Positions 1-13,900 of a stretch of 64,000 bases of DNA are shown here, in pieces. This DNA is from Pomacea canaliculata (taxonomy: Eukaryota > Mollusca > Gastropoda > Architaenioglossa > Ampullariidae): NCBI RefSeq assembly GCF_003073045.1, contig NC_037590.1, forward strand, positions 36,262,751 through 36,326,750, in the 5' to 3' direction. Made by a program: the position numbers and the translations under genes. Below the pieces are notes generated by a model. It searched no databases. It saw only the letters and a program-made list of their open reading frames with translations, and was not told the DNA's origin. How positions within the stretch are numbered: the stretch's first letter is position 1; every line of letters begins with the position of its first letter.

Positions 1-3000
1 CTTGTGTTGAGTAATTTTCTCTTGTTACTCATCAAGTTTTTTTGCATAGAAAAGTGATTTGGAGAGCCAAACTAAGTAATAAGAGACCAAGCTTCAGTAC
101 AAAAATTCATGAAATTTTTGAAATAGCTGTTCAAATCATGATGGAAGGTTTTTCAACATGCAAGATATAAAAGGAGATATAGAGCTAGCCACATTTAATT
201 TTTCAGATAGTAGTAACTTTTATTGCTTGAGTAAATTATTTTTATCAGACATGTGTCTTGATTATTTCTTCAAGGCTTTGTTGAATTTCTTTAGAAAAGC
301 TTAGATGATAATCTTAGTACAAGATTAGATATGTCATCTTTTAGGTTTATCTTTAACGTTTAATGGTAATAATTCTACACTATAGTTTTAGCATTCAGTA
401 CTGATGTTTCCATAAGTGTTTCGCTTGCTATGTTACAGCAAAGCCGTTTTGTCATCATGATCAGGAATCAGTAGTAATCAGAGTGGTGGGCATGTGTGCT
501 TAAACGCATGCTTGTGTCGGTGCATGTGTTAGCTAATGGTTGGGCCTAATCATTGGTGCTTTCTTTTTTCTTTAATCATAACTGATTGTTCTATTACTAG
601 GTGACGTGGATCATAGAAGCCATTGATTATGTGTTTCAATAGGGCACTTGTATTTATACTTACTGAAAAATTATGAAATGATCTTTTCATTTACCTCTGT
701 CATCATCATGGTCATGTTGATCACTGTCTGGAGGTATGTGTGATAATAGAATTAAAACTGAATACATCATGAATGATATCAGCAGATTAGAGAGATATTC
801 CGCCTTGTCATGACAAAGCTTACACTTCTGTTATTTGCTGAAAACAGGTCAGCCTGTAATGAGGGCTGCAGTTTGAAACAATAATTTCACACCTGCTGTA
901 TCCTGTAGTGCTTGCTTGGTTTTTGTTTGCATGTGTATGTTTTTAGGTGAGAGACTGTGTTACGTTTAATGTAGAATGAATTGCTACATTATTGTTTTTT
1001 CTGGCCATTTTTTGTGTTTCCCTGTTCAAACTTTTCATTTTTCCTTGCAAGTAGATGTGGGTTGCTGCTGAGTCACTGCACCCCTGCATCTTGCATCCTT
1101 GTGGGTCCATGAGCCATGTTCATAGCCGCCCTTTCCTTCTCTTTCTTTCATCCCACCGCTTTGGCCTTCCCTTGCTCTTGCTGTGATTATTTTGGTCTGT
1201 AGGACTTCAGGAACAAAACTGCTGATATGTGTGATTTGAAGGACGTTATTTGATACTGTTTTTGTCTTTGTGTGGAAAACCACAGAATTTACTTCATGCA
1301 GTAAAATTCCAGTAGAACTGTAAACTCATCCCTTCATTTCTCATTTACCAACAATGTGCAGGCAAACTTTCAGTTAGAATAGCCAACTGGTTGATACTGT
1401 GCTGAGTGTTTTTGTTGGTTTTGAGTATGATAGAGTCTAGTCATCCACATCACTGAGATCATTCATATGGGTTACCATCGGCACATCTTGAGCACTTTGT
1501 CTGCCTGTTCCAGAAGAGTTACCACTCAGCAGGAAAAATGTAATAATCTTTGTTTCCAGATATAGTTGGAGCACTTAAGAGTATTTCAAGGGAGACTGAT
1601 GGATGACTTCATAGATACCTCTCAGTTTTAAAAAATGTGTTTTCTTCTGCACTGGTAAGCTATTAAAGAAGGTTCTACTGGCAATTGTGGAGTTGATACA
1701 GAACTGCAAGTTAGTTTGTAATTATTTATTCTAAGCCCAAACCCACTTTGATGCTTTCAGTTATTATATATGTCCTGTCCATTGTGTGAAACAAAACAGC
1801 TGTATCATCATGAGGTGCAGATAAAATGTTAGAAGGTTGATTGTCTAGCTCTCTCTTTTTAGTGGATATGTGTGTGTGTGTGCATGCGTGCGCATAATCT
1901 GCACTTGTTTGTGTGTATGCATGTGTCGGAACTCATTCAGTAACCTGTAAGTGCACACACTTGGTATCACATTAAAATGTATATTGGCTGCGTTTTTGAC
2001 CAGAAAAGTGGTCTCTGCACTTGTCAGACAGCAGATTTACCTGATGTTTCATGAGCTATGCTTGTCAGAACAAAGAGTTAATCTTTGCTTATGTGTGGCT
2101 AACCTGTCATGTTTTTCAACAGTCTGCTTCATTTCAGAGTATTTTTATGCAGTCTTGCTTGTAGAGTGCCAACCATTTTCATTTGGTAAGCAGAAGTAGA
2201 GAAAAGGTGATGAGTTCTCAGGGTCTTCTTCTTTTTTTTTTTTTAAATCCTTGATTTCTGTGGTTATGTTTATTTTGCATACATTTGATCTCCAAACATC
2301 CTCTGTGTTTCAGTAAACATATTTTTAAAAATGTATCAATGTGCAGTTTTCAGACTTGTACATATTTTATGTGCATTGTAGCATAAAGGAAGCGCTCTTA
2401 ACATTACAGTGAACAGTTATTACTGAGAAGTTACTTGCTTAAAAGCAATTTCATAGAAGATGAATTATTGGTTTGGATCTTGCCAATGAAAGCTTTTCTT
2501 CTGGTATCTTTGTATATTTTCCAACCTTAAATGAATTGTAGTCAGTAAAGAGAGTCTTTTTTTAAAACTTCCCTTACCATTTTTATAATTGCATTAGGAA
2601 ACATCATTGTGCTCTAGATGTGTCTCGGGTGTTGCATTTTATGGTGTGCCTAAGAGGTAGTATCATACACAGAGGAGAAGAAAGTGCAAGTTATTTATGA
2701 CTCATTTTGGAGAAAGTTCACAATTAAATATTTGTGACTGTTGCTGAAAAGGTTATTTATAATTAAGAAATAATGCGTAAATCAAATTCATTTAAAAGAA
2801 CAAATGAAAGGCATTTTTGTCGTTGAGATTTGTGGTATAAAAACTTGTGAAGAAAAAGGTCAAGTACAAAAAACAACCCACAAGTAAATTAGAATTTTCA
2901 AGTTTACAGATAAGAAGAAAACGGCTTCTGATAGGTTGATATAGTAATATGTGTATTATTTTATACTAACAAGGTAAATGTAGACAAAGATTTTTAGCTT

Positions 3001-4179
3001 GTGAATATATGAAAGTTGTGTGAACATTTTCTAAGAAATGCTTATTACCTGGATCTTTTAATTTTCAGACTGCAGTTTGATATGTGTGACATTTATATGA
3101 TGATGTGACATAGTTGTGGAGATGTTTGATGTGAAGAACTGCCTAACCATCGATCATTATGTTGCCCTCTTTATTTAGATGGCTTGCATTTCTACAGCCA
3201 TTTGTTTGCTCTTTGTATCCATACTTACATATGATTAGATCAGTGACAAGTCTGAGAGTAAAAAGGGCATGCTTGTTTACATGTTAATATCAAATTATTT
3301 CGTCATCTGGTGTATAATTCATTGTGCTGTGCGCTTGTTATACACATTTCACTCATGAGATATTGTGTTGAAATTGATGGACCGAGGCGTTTGCGAGGGA
3401 ATCACAATGGTATGATGAACATTTGCAAGGCGACACCTGTGTTATGTACGATCTTGAGTATGTTCATGTTTTGTTATTTTTTTTGTGTGTGGTGTTAATG
3501 TGTTTTTCCCAGATCTTACAGAGCTAGAGCCCTGACATGAATGATCATGTGTGAGTGCGAATAAATCATTGTTGTATGCTTGAGAAGATATTTGACTTTG
3601 TTTTTTCTTTTGTTAAGACCATTCTTAACTGGGCACTGTGTCGAAGCGTCAAACCTCACATTGGCAGATGTATTGGCACATCATGTTGACTGAAGTTCCA
3701 AGGTACAGAACATTCATCTCCGAAACCATTGGTTTCCTGTGACTCTCAAACACAACTTTGCCATGCTTGGACAAACGTTCGACGACATTTGCCCGATTAA
3801 AAAGCGCCTAAACCTTGGAACCGGCTATATCTCGTAGATATTGCTTAAATTCATTATAAAACTGAAGCTGTCAACACGTTGAGAACTAAGTGTGTAAAGA
3901 TCGACAAGCGGCTTTTTTTTTTTAAATAGCCGGAATGAATAAATGATGGATATTTCCTTGCTCTGGATGGGTTTCACACACAGCAAGATGTAGGAAAGAA
4001 CTATTGAAGCTTTCGTTGACTAAGGACAAGTGATCCCGTGAGAACAGTCTTTTAACAACAGATGATTGTTGGCATTGATATCGGAGGCCGCCAGCTAGGT
4101 GAATTAGGCAAACCACATATGCCTCTATTTATATTATTAGTATTATTATTGCCAACACACATTTCAAGTGACGTTTTCG

Positions 4180-4470
4180 AAAGTTTTCAAACGCTTTGCA
4201 AACACGTTTGTGATTTCACTTTTCGGGCAAGCAGTAGCGACGAGCGAATGTCACGTGCTCACCCGCGAGTTTCGGTTTCCCGCCAGCTGTTTCGTGTTGA
4301 GAGATGATTAACCTGTGCTATTCCCTGCCCAGACCCCGCCGGGTGTCAAAGAATGAAGATTCTGTCATTGCCGTTTTAGTCTCGACGATTTTCTGCTTGA
4401 CGAGGCGACAAGCGGCGCTGTTGGAAACTGCAGGGGGGCGGGATCACTCCTTGCCCATCCACGCAATGTC
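4180..4470. promoter_or_regulatory. CpG-richer segment, possible promoter or enhancer
   Basis: This segment is richer in C, G and CpG than its AT-rich surroundings. It contains an E-box (CACGTG near 4255) and a TTTCGGTTTCCCGCC stretch near 4270 that resembles an E2F-type site. It lies about 2 kb upstream of the first Wnt8 coding exon. No transcript evidence is available, so the regulatory role is a guess from composition. Confidence 0.25.
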
Positions 4471-5203
4471 TTTTCAAAACTACACATTCCTGTTTCCTAA
4501 ATGGAAAATGTTACTATCATTTAGTTTCCAGACTCTAAGTTGTTTCTTGTTGTTTTTTTCATCTGTTTTCCGCATGTTTTCTTATATTTGTTTGCTACAT
4601 AGTCCCTCATAAGTCTGTCATGTAGAATTATACAAATATCAATAGAAAATGTCTAAATGTAAACTTAGATACAGGATTCCGTATTTCAAAATTCATATTC
4701 AACTGAATTTGAAATTTTACAATCGTTCTTAAATTATTCTACTAGTTGTGCTTACTTCTTACTTTATACATCAGTTCTTTCAGGAACACTATTTTACTCT
4801 TTGTGCTTTTGATGGAGGTAGGATGGGGTGGGTGGAGGATATCGTTTTATTGTGGTTTTTTTTTTCCCTGGTGCCATGGTATTTGTCCCATGCGGCGTTG
4901 TATTTTTTCTTCTTTTTATGGGCAGGACTAAGTAATACACATGAATGCTCTGAAAACTGGGTTTGAATTTTGTTGGGAAAGTATCCTCGTACCAGACGCC
5001 CAGGTTTTTTTCCTAGTCCTAATATTTCACGCCGGCTGACCAAGACGACTAAATTACACGAAATACGCCTCGGGCTACGCATGCTCCATCTCTCGCTTTT
5101 ATTCAGTGAGTACACTCCCCCATCTCCTATTCTTTTGCCAGTACCGCAGTTTATACACACCCCCTCTTTAATCTGTACCCGCCTTCACGATAAGGAGCCT
5201 ACT

Positions 5204-5230
5204 CTGTGTGTGTGCGCGCGCGCTCGCGCG
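5204..5230. repeat. Alternating purine-pyrimidine tract (GT/GC)
   Basis: A run of TG dinucleotides passes directly into CG dinucleotides over about 27 bases. Such tracts can adopt Z-DNA and are prone to length change. It lies in non-coding sequence. Confidence 0.7.
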
Positions 5231-6557
5231 TAATGGAAACGTTGGTACTTGGATGGATTTCGATCATTCGGGAGAGTTTTATGTGTTACTATGTTCTGTT
5301 TTGTGCATTGGATAAAATCAGAATACTGTCGTCGTTCTCAGTCATAGCCCATTCGTTGCTGTAGCTCCGGGTGGACAGAACATACTGTAGTTCTCACGGC
5401 AGGACGTGCAAGCTACCCGTATTACTGTCACCTGGCTGCACCTGAATGATCCTAGCAGCTACCCGATCATCAGCGGAGGTGATGGGCGAAGACGGGTACT
5501 GAACCTGTGATTGGTGACCTGGACTGGCCTTTGGTTGCGCTCTGTATCCCCACTTTTACCTTCATCACCGCTTGGTGACCTGCGTGGCTCTCAGTCTGTG
5601 GTCGTCTGCTCGCTGCGTGATTATTTTCCATGGCGATCCACATATGCTAGACCTCTTAAACTTTCTGAAGATTAATTCCTAGCAAAATGTTAAACTGAGG
5701 ATTGTTGGAAATGCATCATTCAAAAATGAATTTGTGGAAGTGGATAACGGAGTGACGAATTTCGAGAAAGCAGTAAGTTTTATCAGCTATAAAATAATAT
5801 TAGGTATAAATTATTTCTATCCGACAGTCCAAGTCTATCGACGAAAGTCCTAAGAACAGAACAACTCTCCTTCTCTTCCCCTTCTTGATCATTGCTGAGA
5901 TGGCCTCTCTGGCGTTTTTGTATTCAGATTGCCCAGTTTACAAATGATCAAACAGCCTGCATGAGGTGTTGAGCAAAAGACCAGGAGCCTGGGGCTGGTG
6001 TCTGAGACGTGGCAGGCTGCTAATGGAGTGAGACGCCCTCGACACACGCTCGTCGATCGTCCAGGAAAACTCCATGAAACATCGTTCCTGAGATGGACAT
6101 GGTGCTTGCCCTTCACTGAGGATTGCTGCATTGATAGACTTGGTCCTGACAGTGCTGGACATCTCTGTACCTTGCTTAAATACTGTTTAAGCAGACAAGT
6201 GTTTTTATTCACTGATGTATCTACCACGCTACCAAAAACCACACAAAAAAAATCTTGATGGTGTTACTACTTCATAAAATGTAAACGAAACCAAAGACAG
6301 CAAGACAACAAGATGAAAGTATCAAATCTGGTCTTCAAATCTGTTTTGGAAAAAATTAGTCCATCAAAACAAAAGAAAAACTTCAGTATTTGATGACTGA
6401 GGTTCAAATTGTATAATAGTAATTTGTGACTTTCATTTTGTGTCGGAAAAACGGTTACAGTTAGAGTTTTCAATCAGTGCTCAGACCTGTTAATGAGTTC
6501 CCCGTGATGGACGACATAATGTTGGAAGGTCTGACATACAACAGATAGGCCTGCAGC

Positions 6558-9500
6558 ATGGAATGGTTTGTAGCCTTCTTCGCTTTGGTGATTTCAAGAG
6601 TGGAATCAGCATGGTAAGACTGGACTCACTTGATGACTCTCATTATCTCCTTCTTTCCTCCCTGTTTCACGCTTCCTGTGAATAGTTCCTCCATTTTTTT
6701 TCCTTTTTTTATTCATTTTTTCTTACGTTTTTTTTATTATGCTTCTTTGTGATGCCACTCTCTTTCTGCCCATCAGTCTTACCATCTGTATATTTTTCTC
6801 TTACTTCTTTTATGTTTTTATTTATTTTTATTGTGCGTATTTCTGACTCTCCGGTGATTTTTTTTTATATCGTTAAAGCTGTTTTTAAAACATTTTTATC
6901 ATCTCTTTAAATAAACTATTCTAAACACAATATATTCCTTTAAAAAGTGGGGAAAGTGATTGCAGACTTTTCCTATGATATTCACAGAAATGAGAATGAC
7001 CACTTTTCAATTAAGTGTAAAATTATACAGAACACAAGCAGTTGATAAATGCTTTACCTTCTTTTATTCTTTTCTAGGTCTGTCAACAACATCATAGTGA
7101 GCAGATATTCAGCCGACAATTTAACTTTCGCCCACAGCCCAGAGTCTACTCTTCCGGTATAAATGACTAAAACCTTTTTTTTCTCCTGAACTTTATGCCT
7201 TTCACTTCTTTATTTCCCCCAGTGTGGTGAAAAGTTGCATCCTAGCTGTAGCCTCGATTTATTTCATCTTTTAATTAATGAAATCACAGTCGATGAAAAT
7301 ATATTTTAACGCCCTTCTGGTGAATGATCGAATATAGTTAAGATCTGTCGCCTCTTTTCTCATATTTCAAACAGGTAATTTCTTTTTATTTCTAACTTTG
7401 CACTTTGGTCTAAAAATTTTCTTTTGTATTTATTTATATTTATGTACTGTGCGAATAATTATTTGCTGTGTACATTGTAACTGTACACTGTACAGAAGCA
7501 TCTATTTATAATAGAATGTACAATGTTTTAGATGGTCATAGTACCTTTCAACATACAGCCAATGAATCATGGTTGATAGTCTGTTCAGAGTTAACTATCT
7601 CTATCTATATATATAAGATTATATTTAATTTCTTATTTTAACTTTCATTGCGTGTGAAGCTTAACATATGGCCCAGTGGCTGAGTGTCTTTTGTATCACA
7701 GCATGCTATTGTCAGTTATTGTTGGCCGGTGTTTTTATGTTATTTCTTTACAATTGTTGGTCTCGACAATCTTCTTTGGCTGTGTTGCTTCACAATAAAA
7801 ATGTAGTAATAATAATAATAATAACTGAAACTTGGATGAGTAAAATTCTGAAAACTCTTTAACAATAGAAGTCGAATAGACTGACAAAGTCTTTTATATA
7901 TAAATAGCCGAAAAAAAAAACATTCTTTCTTTTTCACACTTTTATATCTCCTTACATGCATACTCATATACAGGTATGCCCACCCACCCACTCATCCACG
8001 CGCGCGCACACACCAACATCAGTTTGTTGCAAAATACTGTTTGTATCAGACGAACACTGACTATAGTCCTATCTGTCGAGGACGATGGGAGCGACGAAGG
8101 GACAGAGTTTTTCGTCTGACCGCTTGGACGGTTCCTCCTAACGACCACCCACTCGGAGGACAATGGGAACGCAGAGTCTCGGTTACCGCCCCTTGCCGGA
8201 AGCAGTCCGTTAATGACGTTATTAGCTCGCTTGCCTGCCCGCTCCAGATGATACTCTTCCCTCCGCCGGCCGTCGATCGCGCAACAAAGAATCTCAGCAA
8301 GTTTCGTCGTTTTAAATCCTGGGGCGGGGTAGGACGACCACAGTTGGAGATTGAGCGAGTCAGTCTGGGTGGACTCAAGTCTCATGCTCGCGAAACACAT
8401 GTCAACTGAGAAAATTCCTATCCAAACTTTCGATGTGATTTACCCACAGAATAAAACTTAAGTATATCTGTGAAAATTTATTTTCAATAAAAATATTTCT
8501 GATAATGAAAAGCGCTTGTGAGTCTAGTTGGTCACAATATGCACTAACGTGTTTAAGTGTTGTCAACCGTCAAGCAGGTGACAATCAGGTATGTCAAATG
8601 TGTGTGTATTTAGTAACATCATCAAATTTTATTTTTTTTTTTTCGACTTATTTTGTACAGATTGTCTTCTCTTTATGCATGCAGAGTTACCTGCTCATGG
8701 CAGACAGCATCTCCAAAGGCATAGAGCAAGGACTCTCAGAATGCCAGCATCAGTTTCGCTGGGACCGCTGGGATTGCACTGACCGAAACATTATGCAGGT
8801 AGTGCACAGCAGCAGAACTGAAGGTGAGATTTAAACTGTCTTGATACCTGAGATCTTATAATACATTCCACTATTTTTATATCATGAGAGGAATTCGTGT
8901 ACGTCGACTTCAAGTCTGTTTCCATCTTAACTCTGTGACAGCCAATCGCGAGACAGCGGTGGTGCGAGCACTAGTCATATCGGGGGTCATGCACGTGGTC
9001 ACGCTAAACTGCAGCACCGGAGCTCTGGACACCTGTACCTGCGACACCGATCATGGGCAAACACAGACAGGTGAGTTGCGATAGCACCTGGCATTGACGT
9101 CATAGGAATCGTACAGGTAACTAATTTATAGGATTGATCGATTATTTAATCTTTCAAACAGAATATTGTTGTCTGCGTTGACGTGCAGGTCAGCAGTGGA
9201 ACTGGAAGGGCTGCAAGGACGCAGGAGCCACGCACGGTGAACACGTGACCAGAGTTCTCTTCGACGAGGCCGTTGAGGAGCAGACGCGCGCGCAGCGGTC
9301 AACTTGCACAACAACCAGGTCGGCAGGACAGTAAGTGAAAGCAGGCAGGAATTCATGTTGAATTAAATAAAACTTAGTACTTGATACCATTGCTCGAACT
9401 CCTAAAAGATGTTTCTCCTCTTCTCCATACCTACAAAAATCACCGAGCACAGAAAGGTGTAAAAAGCTGCCATCAGGAATGTTTACGTCGTCAAGGCAAC

Positions 9501-10183
9501 AGGTGGTATTTACGGGTATTGGTGATAAGGGTTGGGCTTTTTTCTGTGAATTGTATCTCGAGAACAGAGATGTCTGGGTGTGGAAGCTGTTGACGGAGAA
9601 AACATGTTAAACTCAACACTATGATTTGTAAACAAAATTTTGCACTCGAGTAAGCTGTCCTCTCCCTCTCTCCTCAGGCAATATGGCGCACGATGGAGAT
9701 ACGCTGCAAGTGTCATGGCGTCTCCGGCAGCTGCTCGCTGCGCACGTGCTGGCACCGCCTCCCGACTTCCGCAGCGTCGGCCACTTCCTGAAGCGCCGCT
9801 ACGACCGTGCTGTGCACGCAGACTTCCAGGACGGGCAGCTTCGCCATGGCAACGAGGCGCGACGTCACGGCCCGTCACTTATTTCCTCCAAGGACCTCGT
9901 CTACCTCCTGCCGTCCCCGGACTACTGTGCCCCCAGGGTAGGGTCAGGGCACGCGGCCAGCACGGAGGGGCGCGAGTGCTCGCGACCCCACAAGACGGCG
10001 CGGGTCAAAGCCAGTCGCGCGGAGAAGCGCAGCTGCAGGACGCTGTGCACGGAGTGTGGGCTGAAGGTGCGCAGGTACATGGTGGAGGTGATGGCCAGGT
10101 GCAACTGCAAGTTCTACTGGTGCTGTACTGTCAAGTGCAAAGAGTGCACGGAGGTGGTGGACAGGTATTACTGTCAGAGGTGA
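6558..10183 (+). CDS. Wnt8: Wnt8-like secreted signalling ligand, six exons
   Basis: Secreted, lipid-modified Wnt ligand that signals through Frizzled/LRP receptors. Exons: 6558-6613, 7078-7156, 8685-8823, 8942-9070, 9189-9330, 9678-10183. Exon 1 encodes a signal peptide ([18 protein letters not shown]). Exon 2 begins with WSVNN, and the absence of a separate conserved block between it and the SYLLMADSI segment is typical of the Wnt8 subfamily. Exon 3 carries [13 protein letters not shown]; exon 6 carries [16 protein letters not shown], whose Ser in the SGS motif is the conserved palmitoleoylation site, and ends in the Cys-rich tail ([13 protein letters not shown]). Two one-base deletions break the frame, one in exon 5 near 9285-9300 and one in exon 6 near 9759-9764. 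Adding one base to each exon gives consistent phases and about 350 residues, the normal Wnt length. All splice sites are GT-AG. Assembly error is more likely than a pseudogene. Subfamily assignment rests on WSVNN and overall similarity. Confidence 0.85.
8060..8370. promoter_or_regulatory. CpG-rich island inside Wnt8 intron 2
   Basis: About 300 bases of GC- and CpG-rich sequence sit in an otherwise AT-rich intron, including a CRE-like TGACGTTA near 8215. Open frames on both strands run through it but resemble no protein family I know. It may be an enhancer, an alternative promoter or an old repeat; the sequence alone does not decide. Confidence 0.3.
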
Positions 10184-10342
10184 TAGTTCGAGAAATACTT
10201 AATAAACTCGGTAATAAAGAAGAAAGACTGTTTCCAATTATATCAACAGAAGGCGTCCAGTATGGAGAAAAACTTGTGACTTCACTGGGTTTTTCTTTAA
10301 ACATTTTGTGTAGAGATTGATATAAATGACAATTAACTATCA

Positions 10343-10348
10343 AATAAA
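10343..10348 (+). terminator. Probable Wnt8 polyadenylation signal
   Basis: AATAAA lies 160 bases past the Wnt8 stop. Two earlier hexamers at 10201 and 10213 are only 18-30 bases from the stop and would give a very short 3' UTR, so this one is the better candidate. Confidence 0.4.
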
Positions 10349-10562
10349 TTCAGCAACTTCCCCACTAGGAAAATAGTTTATATTTTAATCAGTTCCCTAT
10401 TTACATATTACGCTGACATTTTCTCCTTTCATTATTCTTCAAAACGAAATATCAGTAGAAGGAAATGCGTGAAAGTGCCATCAAAATATATACAATCTTC
10501 CATGGAAACGTTTAAAGATTTTTAGACTGGAATCGCTCTTACTTTTGATTTTGTATTGTTAT

Positions 10563-10568
10563 TTTATT
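10563..10568 (-). terminator. Probable aminopeptidase polyadenylation signal
   Basis: The plus strand reads TTTATT, which is AATAAA on the gene strand, about 360 bases past the aminopeptidase stop. No better candidate is seen between it and the stop. Confidence 0.4.
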
Positions 10569-10729
10569 AAAGTTCATTTTCCTTTTAATGTTCACAGAGT
10601 ATTGCGTTAGTTTCTGAGACTGATTTTTCTTTTATAAAGTTTAATTGTTTTTAAAGAAACAGATTCACGTTTTTTACACAAGGTGAAAGAAAAAAAACCC
10701 AATTGTTCTCTGCTTTTTGAGTTGCCTGA

Positions 10730-10730
<1 letters not shown>

Positions 10731-10762
<32 letters not shown>
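10731..10762. repeat. AAT trinucleotide microsatellite
   Basis: About ten AAT units in the spacer between the converging Wnt8 and aminopeptidase genes. Confidence 0.9.
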
Positions 10763-10927
10763 TATTTTCAGACATATTGTCTCTTATCTCACAGCACTCA
10801 TAGGTTGCAGGAGTTCGTGTAAAATAGTTTCAGCCTGGTTACAAAATGCTTCAGCTACACTGCTCGCTGCCTTGTGCACATCCTCTCCTGCTTAGTTGGC
10901 TCCTATGTCTCCTATGTCTCCTGTCTC

Positions 10928-13900
10928 CTAACCCTTGTGTCGTAACCACTTAGTGACGACCGGTTTGAAGTTGGTCATCCAGTATATGTTTTGTTGTATG
11001 CGGTCCAAGGCTTGTTTACGTCCTCTTGCGCCTGCGCCGGCCTCCGGATACTTCCGGAAGAACTCTTCTACCTGTGAGATAAAATAAAAGTGAGACTGTC
11101 TAAACTTACCATAGCATGGAAAGAAAATACAATCTAAGGTGAAAAAATAAGCAGCATAAATACTTAAAGAATGTGGAGACAGCTGTTATCACTAACAAGA
11201 AAGTAATCAAGTTAATCAGAATTATCATAGCACGTGCACAAAGGAAAAAATATCAGTTCGCCTAGTGAACAAGGATGCATGCCCTATGTTATGTTAGCTG
11301 ACAATTACTCACCTGCCCCTTGTCGAAATCAGTGTTAAAATTAGAAGTAGTGTATGGTACCACTTGGCCAAAGTAGCGATCGAACAAGGTAAATCTGAAA
11401 AAAAAAATATGCAGCTCTTCAGTGGTGTATGATGTATAAACTGCGGTCTTAGCTCGCTAGCCTGTAGTGAGGGCGAGTTACCTCCGCACAAATAACGGGT
11501 AGCCTGAGTTAACTATCGACACACTGCGGTTATATATATACCTGAATAATAATAACAAAGCAGGTAACCTAAATACAATATTTCTCGCTTAAATATAAAC
11601 TATGCTTTGTCATCAGAGATAGAGTGCAAATGTTATTTGTTTTACTCTCTATTACAAACGGCATTTATTTAGGAAAATAACCTGTCAACAAATTGGGACC
11701 AGTTCCGCCTGACCCAGTTCCACAGAAGACCTCGAGCTGCGGGGTTGGCGGCTACAAGCTGTACAACGACGATGAAGTCTTGTCTCCGAATAAAGACGCC
11801 TTCCTGAGCATAATCCAGAAGCCTGGAGATAAGAAGATATCAAAAAATCCTATTATCCTGTCCATTCGTGTAATTTTTTTATTGCAATGCACAATGAATA
11901 ACTTTCTCTCTCCCTCACACACACACACAAACAAACGCACACTGTCTCTTCTGGGCAATAATTGTCAGGAAAAGGAAAACCAAAACACATGTATCTGGTG
12001 CTCACAACAATGTCCGAAGAGTAGCCTACCTCTCAAGGAGCCATGGAGTTCTGGTCATGGCCAAAGCACCGAGAAGACTTCTCCTTTCTTGTGGAACTAC
12101 TTCAACTTTGTAGCGTTCCCACAAGGATTCCCAGTCATCGGCGCTGCTCCCAGCCCATATACCGTACTTGTACACAAGGCTCTTTAGGTTTACAGCAGGT
12201 CTGTATAGGAACATAAACATAAACATTTGCTTGCTTGGATGGTTTTAGGTAGTCCTGTTCATTGTCTGTCTCTGCCTCCTCAATGATCTTGCTAATATAA
12301 AAATTAATCTTTTAATGATTTTGATTCGAAAAGGCAAAAATGTTTGGATATAATTCATGGGTGTTACATTTGGGAATACTGTATGCATGCATATGTAAGT
12401 GTACTAAATCGGTAACATGTGCCAGTTCATCTGCCATCAACCGCTACATCCATCCGTTTCATCTCCAGTCTACGGACTAGCAAATGATATACACTGTTAC
12501 CAAACTTTTAGCATTTTTAAATCAAAACAAACAAATTCAAATGCCTTGTTTCTTGTCGTTATTTTGTGTAACACCTATAACACTACAACATACTCGATTC
12601 CGTGGTCCAGCCAGTTCCGGAACTGAGCAGTAGTGTTAGCAAAGCAGGCCTGGTCTTCATGTCTACACGCCAGGTCTATCAGCACTCCACGAAGCGACCT
12701 GCAATAACAAAGGTCAAGGGCTTCATACCTCCCGATTAATTAGACAGGAAGATGTTTAATCCATCTATTCCACGACCAGGAAAGTGAATAGACAACATTT
12801 TAGTCAAAAATTTCCTAGCTGTAAAGGTTTTCGACATGGGCAGAGGACGGAAATAGTCCAGCACCCATCTAGACCCATACATTGAGGTGGTGACAACTTC
12901 GTATTCACCCAGACTACGGTTTGAAGCCCTGCCAGCCATCACAGCAGAAGATCCACTAATTAAAACAGCAAAACAATGTGAAATACAGATCGCTAAACTG
13001 TGAAGAAAAGATCATCTTTCTTCAGTCGCAAATACGGTTTTGCTTGTGTTCGTTTTCTTCTGTCTTGATTGCCAGAGAAATACCTTGAAAGACAATACCT
13101 CAGACATTGCAGTTTAGAACATCAGATCTACCAATTGTTTGAATCGGTCTTACAGGGCAGCATTTAAAACAAATACAAAGAAAAATGTTATTGTTGACTT
13201 CCTTCCTTTGACCCCAAATAAATGACAGTTTCGCTACTTACCGTTGGTTATGACTGCCGACATCTGCCCACCCGAGACGGCGTAGTGAGGGAGTCACGAT
13301 GCCCAAAACAAATTTCTGAAAAGTTTAGCTTTCTTTAACAAATTCTGAATAAAAACTTTCTTAACCTCTATCATTAGGATACCTACAAGCCTGCACGATT
13401 TAAGTTATGGTAATAAAGAATATCATAATTAAAATAATGTCATGTAGCTACGCTGCTAAAAAATGCACATATACAAATCTTCAATACTTACATAAAAAAA
13501 AACTCGAATTATCAATTTTTCAAGTGGTGTCATCTTCGAAATATTATCAAAGCACTTTCTCTCACAACAATGAAAATGTTATTTGTTGATATTAAATGTT
13601 CTTACTGATATTATACTTAGTGAAGGAAAACTCTAATAATAATAATAATAAACTTAAAATACAATGTCCAGTTTCGTACTTACCCTCCAAAGAGCGAAAT
13701 TTGTGTCGAGGCTCAACATAGAGGAGATGTAGGTCAAGGAGGTGAACGTGCTGCGCCAAGGTATGTAACTGTCCTCTTTGGAAAGGTAAGAGGTCATTTC
13801 CAAGGCGACGTCGTAGTCAAGGAGACCCGCTCGTGCGAGGCTCATGGCGTCATCGAGAAGACCTGAACGGTCCGCTGCACTCAGCTGCGACAAATGTTTA

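Larger units (their letters stand above)
1..6557. other. Intergenic / 5' region with no recognised gene
   Basis: I read both strands and found no family I recognise. Open frames here are short, lack splice logic and show no conserved domain. The stretch is AT-rich with scattered homopolymers. Somewhat CpG-richer parts lie near 4180-4470, 5020-5110 and 5340-5640 and could hold untranslated exons or promoter elements of the Wnt8-like gene that starts at 6558; that is inference only. A GT/GC alternating tract lies at 5204-5230. Confidence 0.6.
10184..10927. other. Convergent 3' spacer between Wnt8 and the aminopeptidase
   Basis: This stretch separates the stop codons of two converging genes. 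It holds several AATAAA hexamers for the plus-strand gene (10201, 10213, 10343) and a minus-strand AATAAA at 10563-10568 for the aminopeptidase. An AAT microsatellite lies at 10731-10762. No coding sequence is seen. Confidence 0.7.

Noticed and set aside
4062-5233. Cluster of overlapping open frames of 60-120 codons on both strands
   Set aside because: No family resemblance, biased low-complexity composition and no splice partners; chance frames in a CpG-richer region.
5889-6258. Open frames of 70-117 codons on both strands just upstream of Wnt8
   Set aside because: They mirror each other and lack any recognisable domain. At most this is a 5' untranslated stretch.
9189-10183. Wnt8 as a pseudogene because of two frame breaks
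   Set aside because: All splice sites, cysteines and the lipidation motif are kept, and comparable one-base breaks occur in other genes of the window, so consensus error is simpler.
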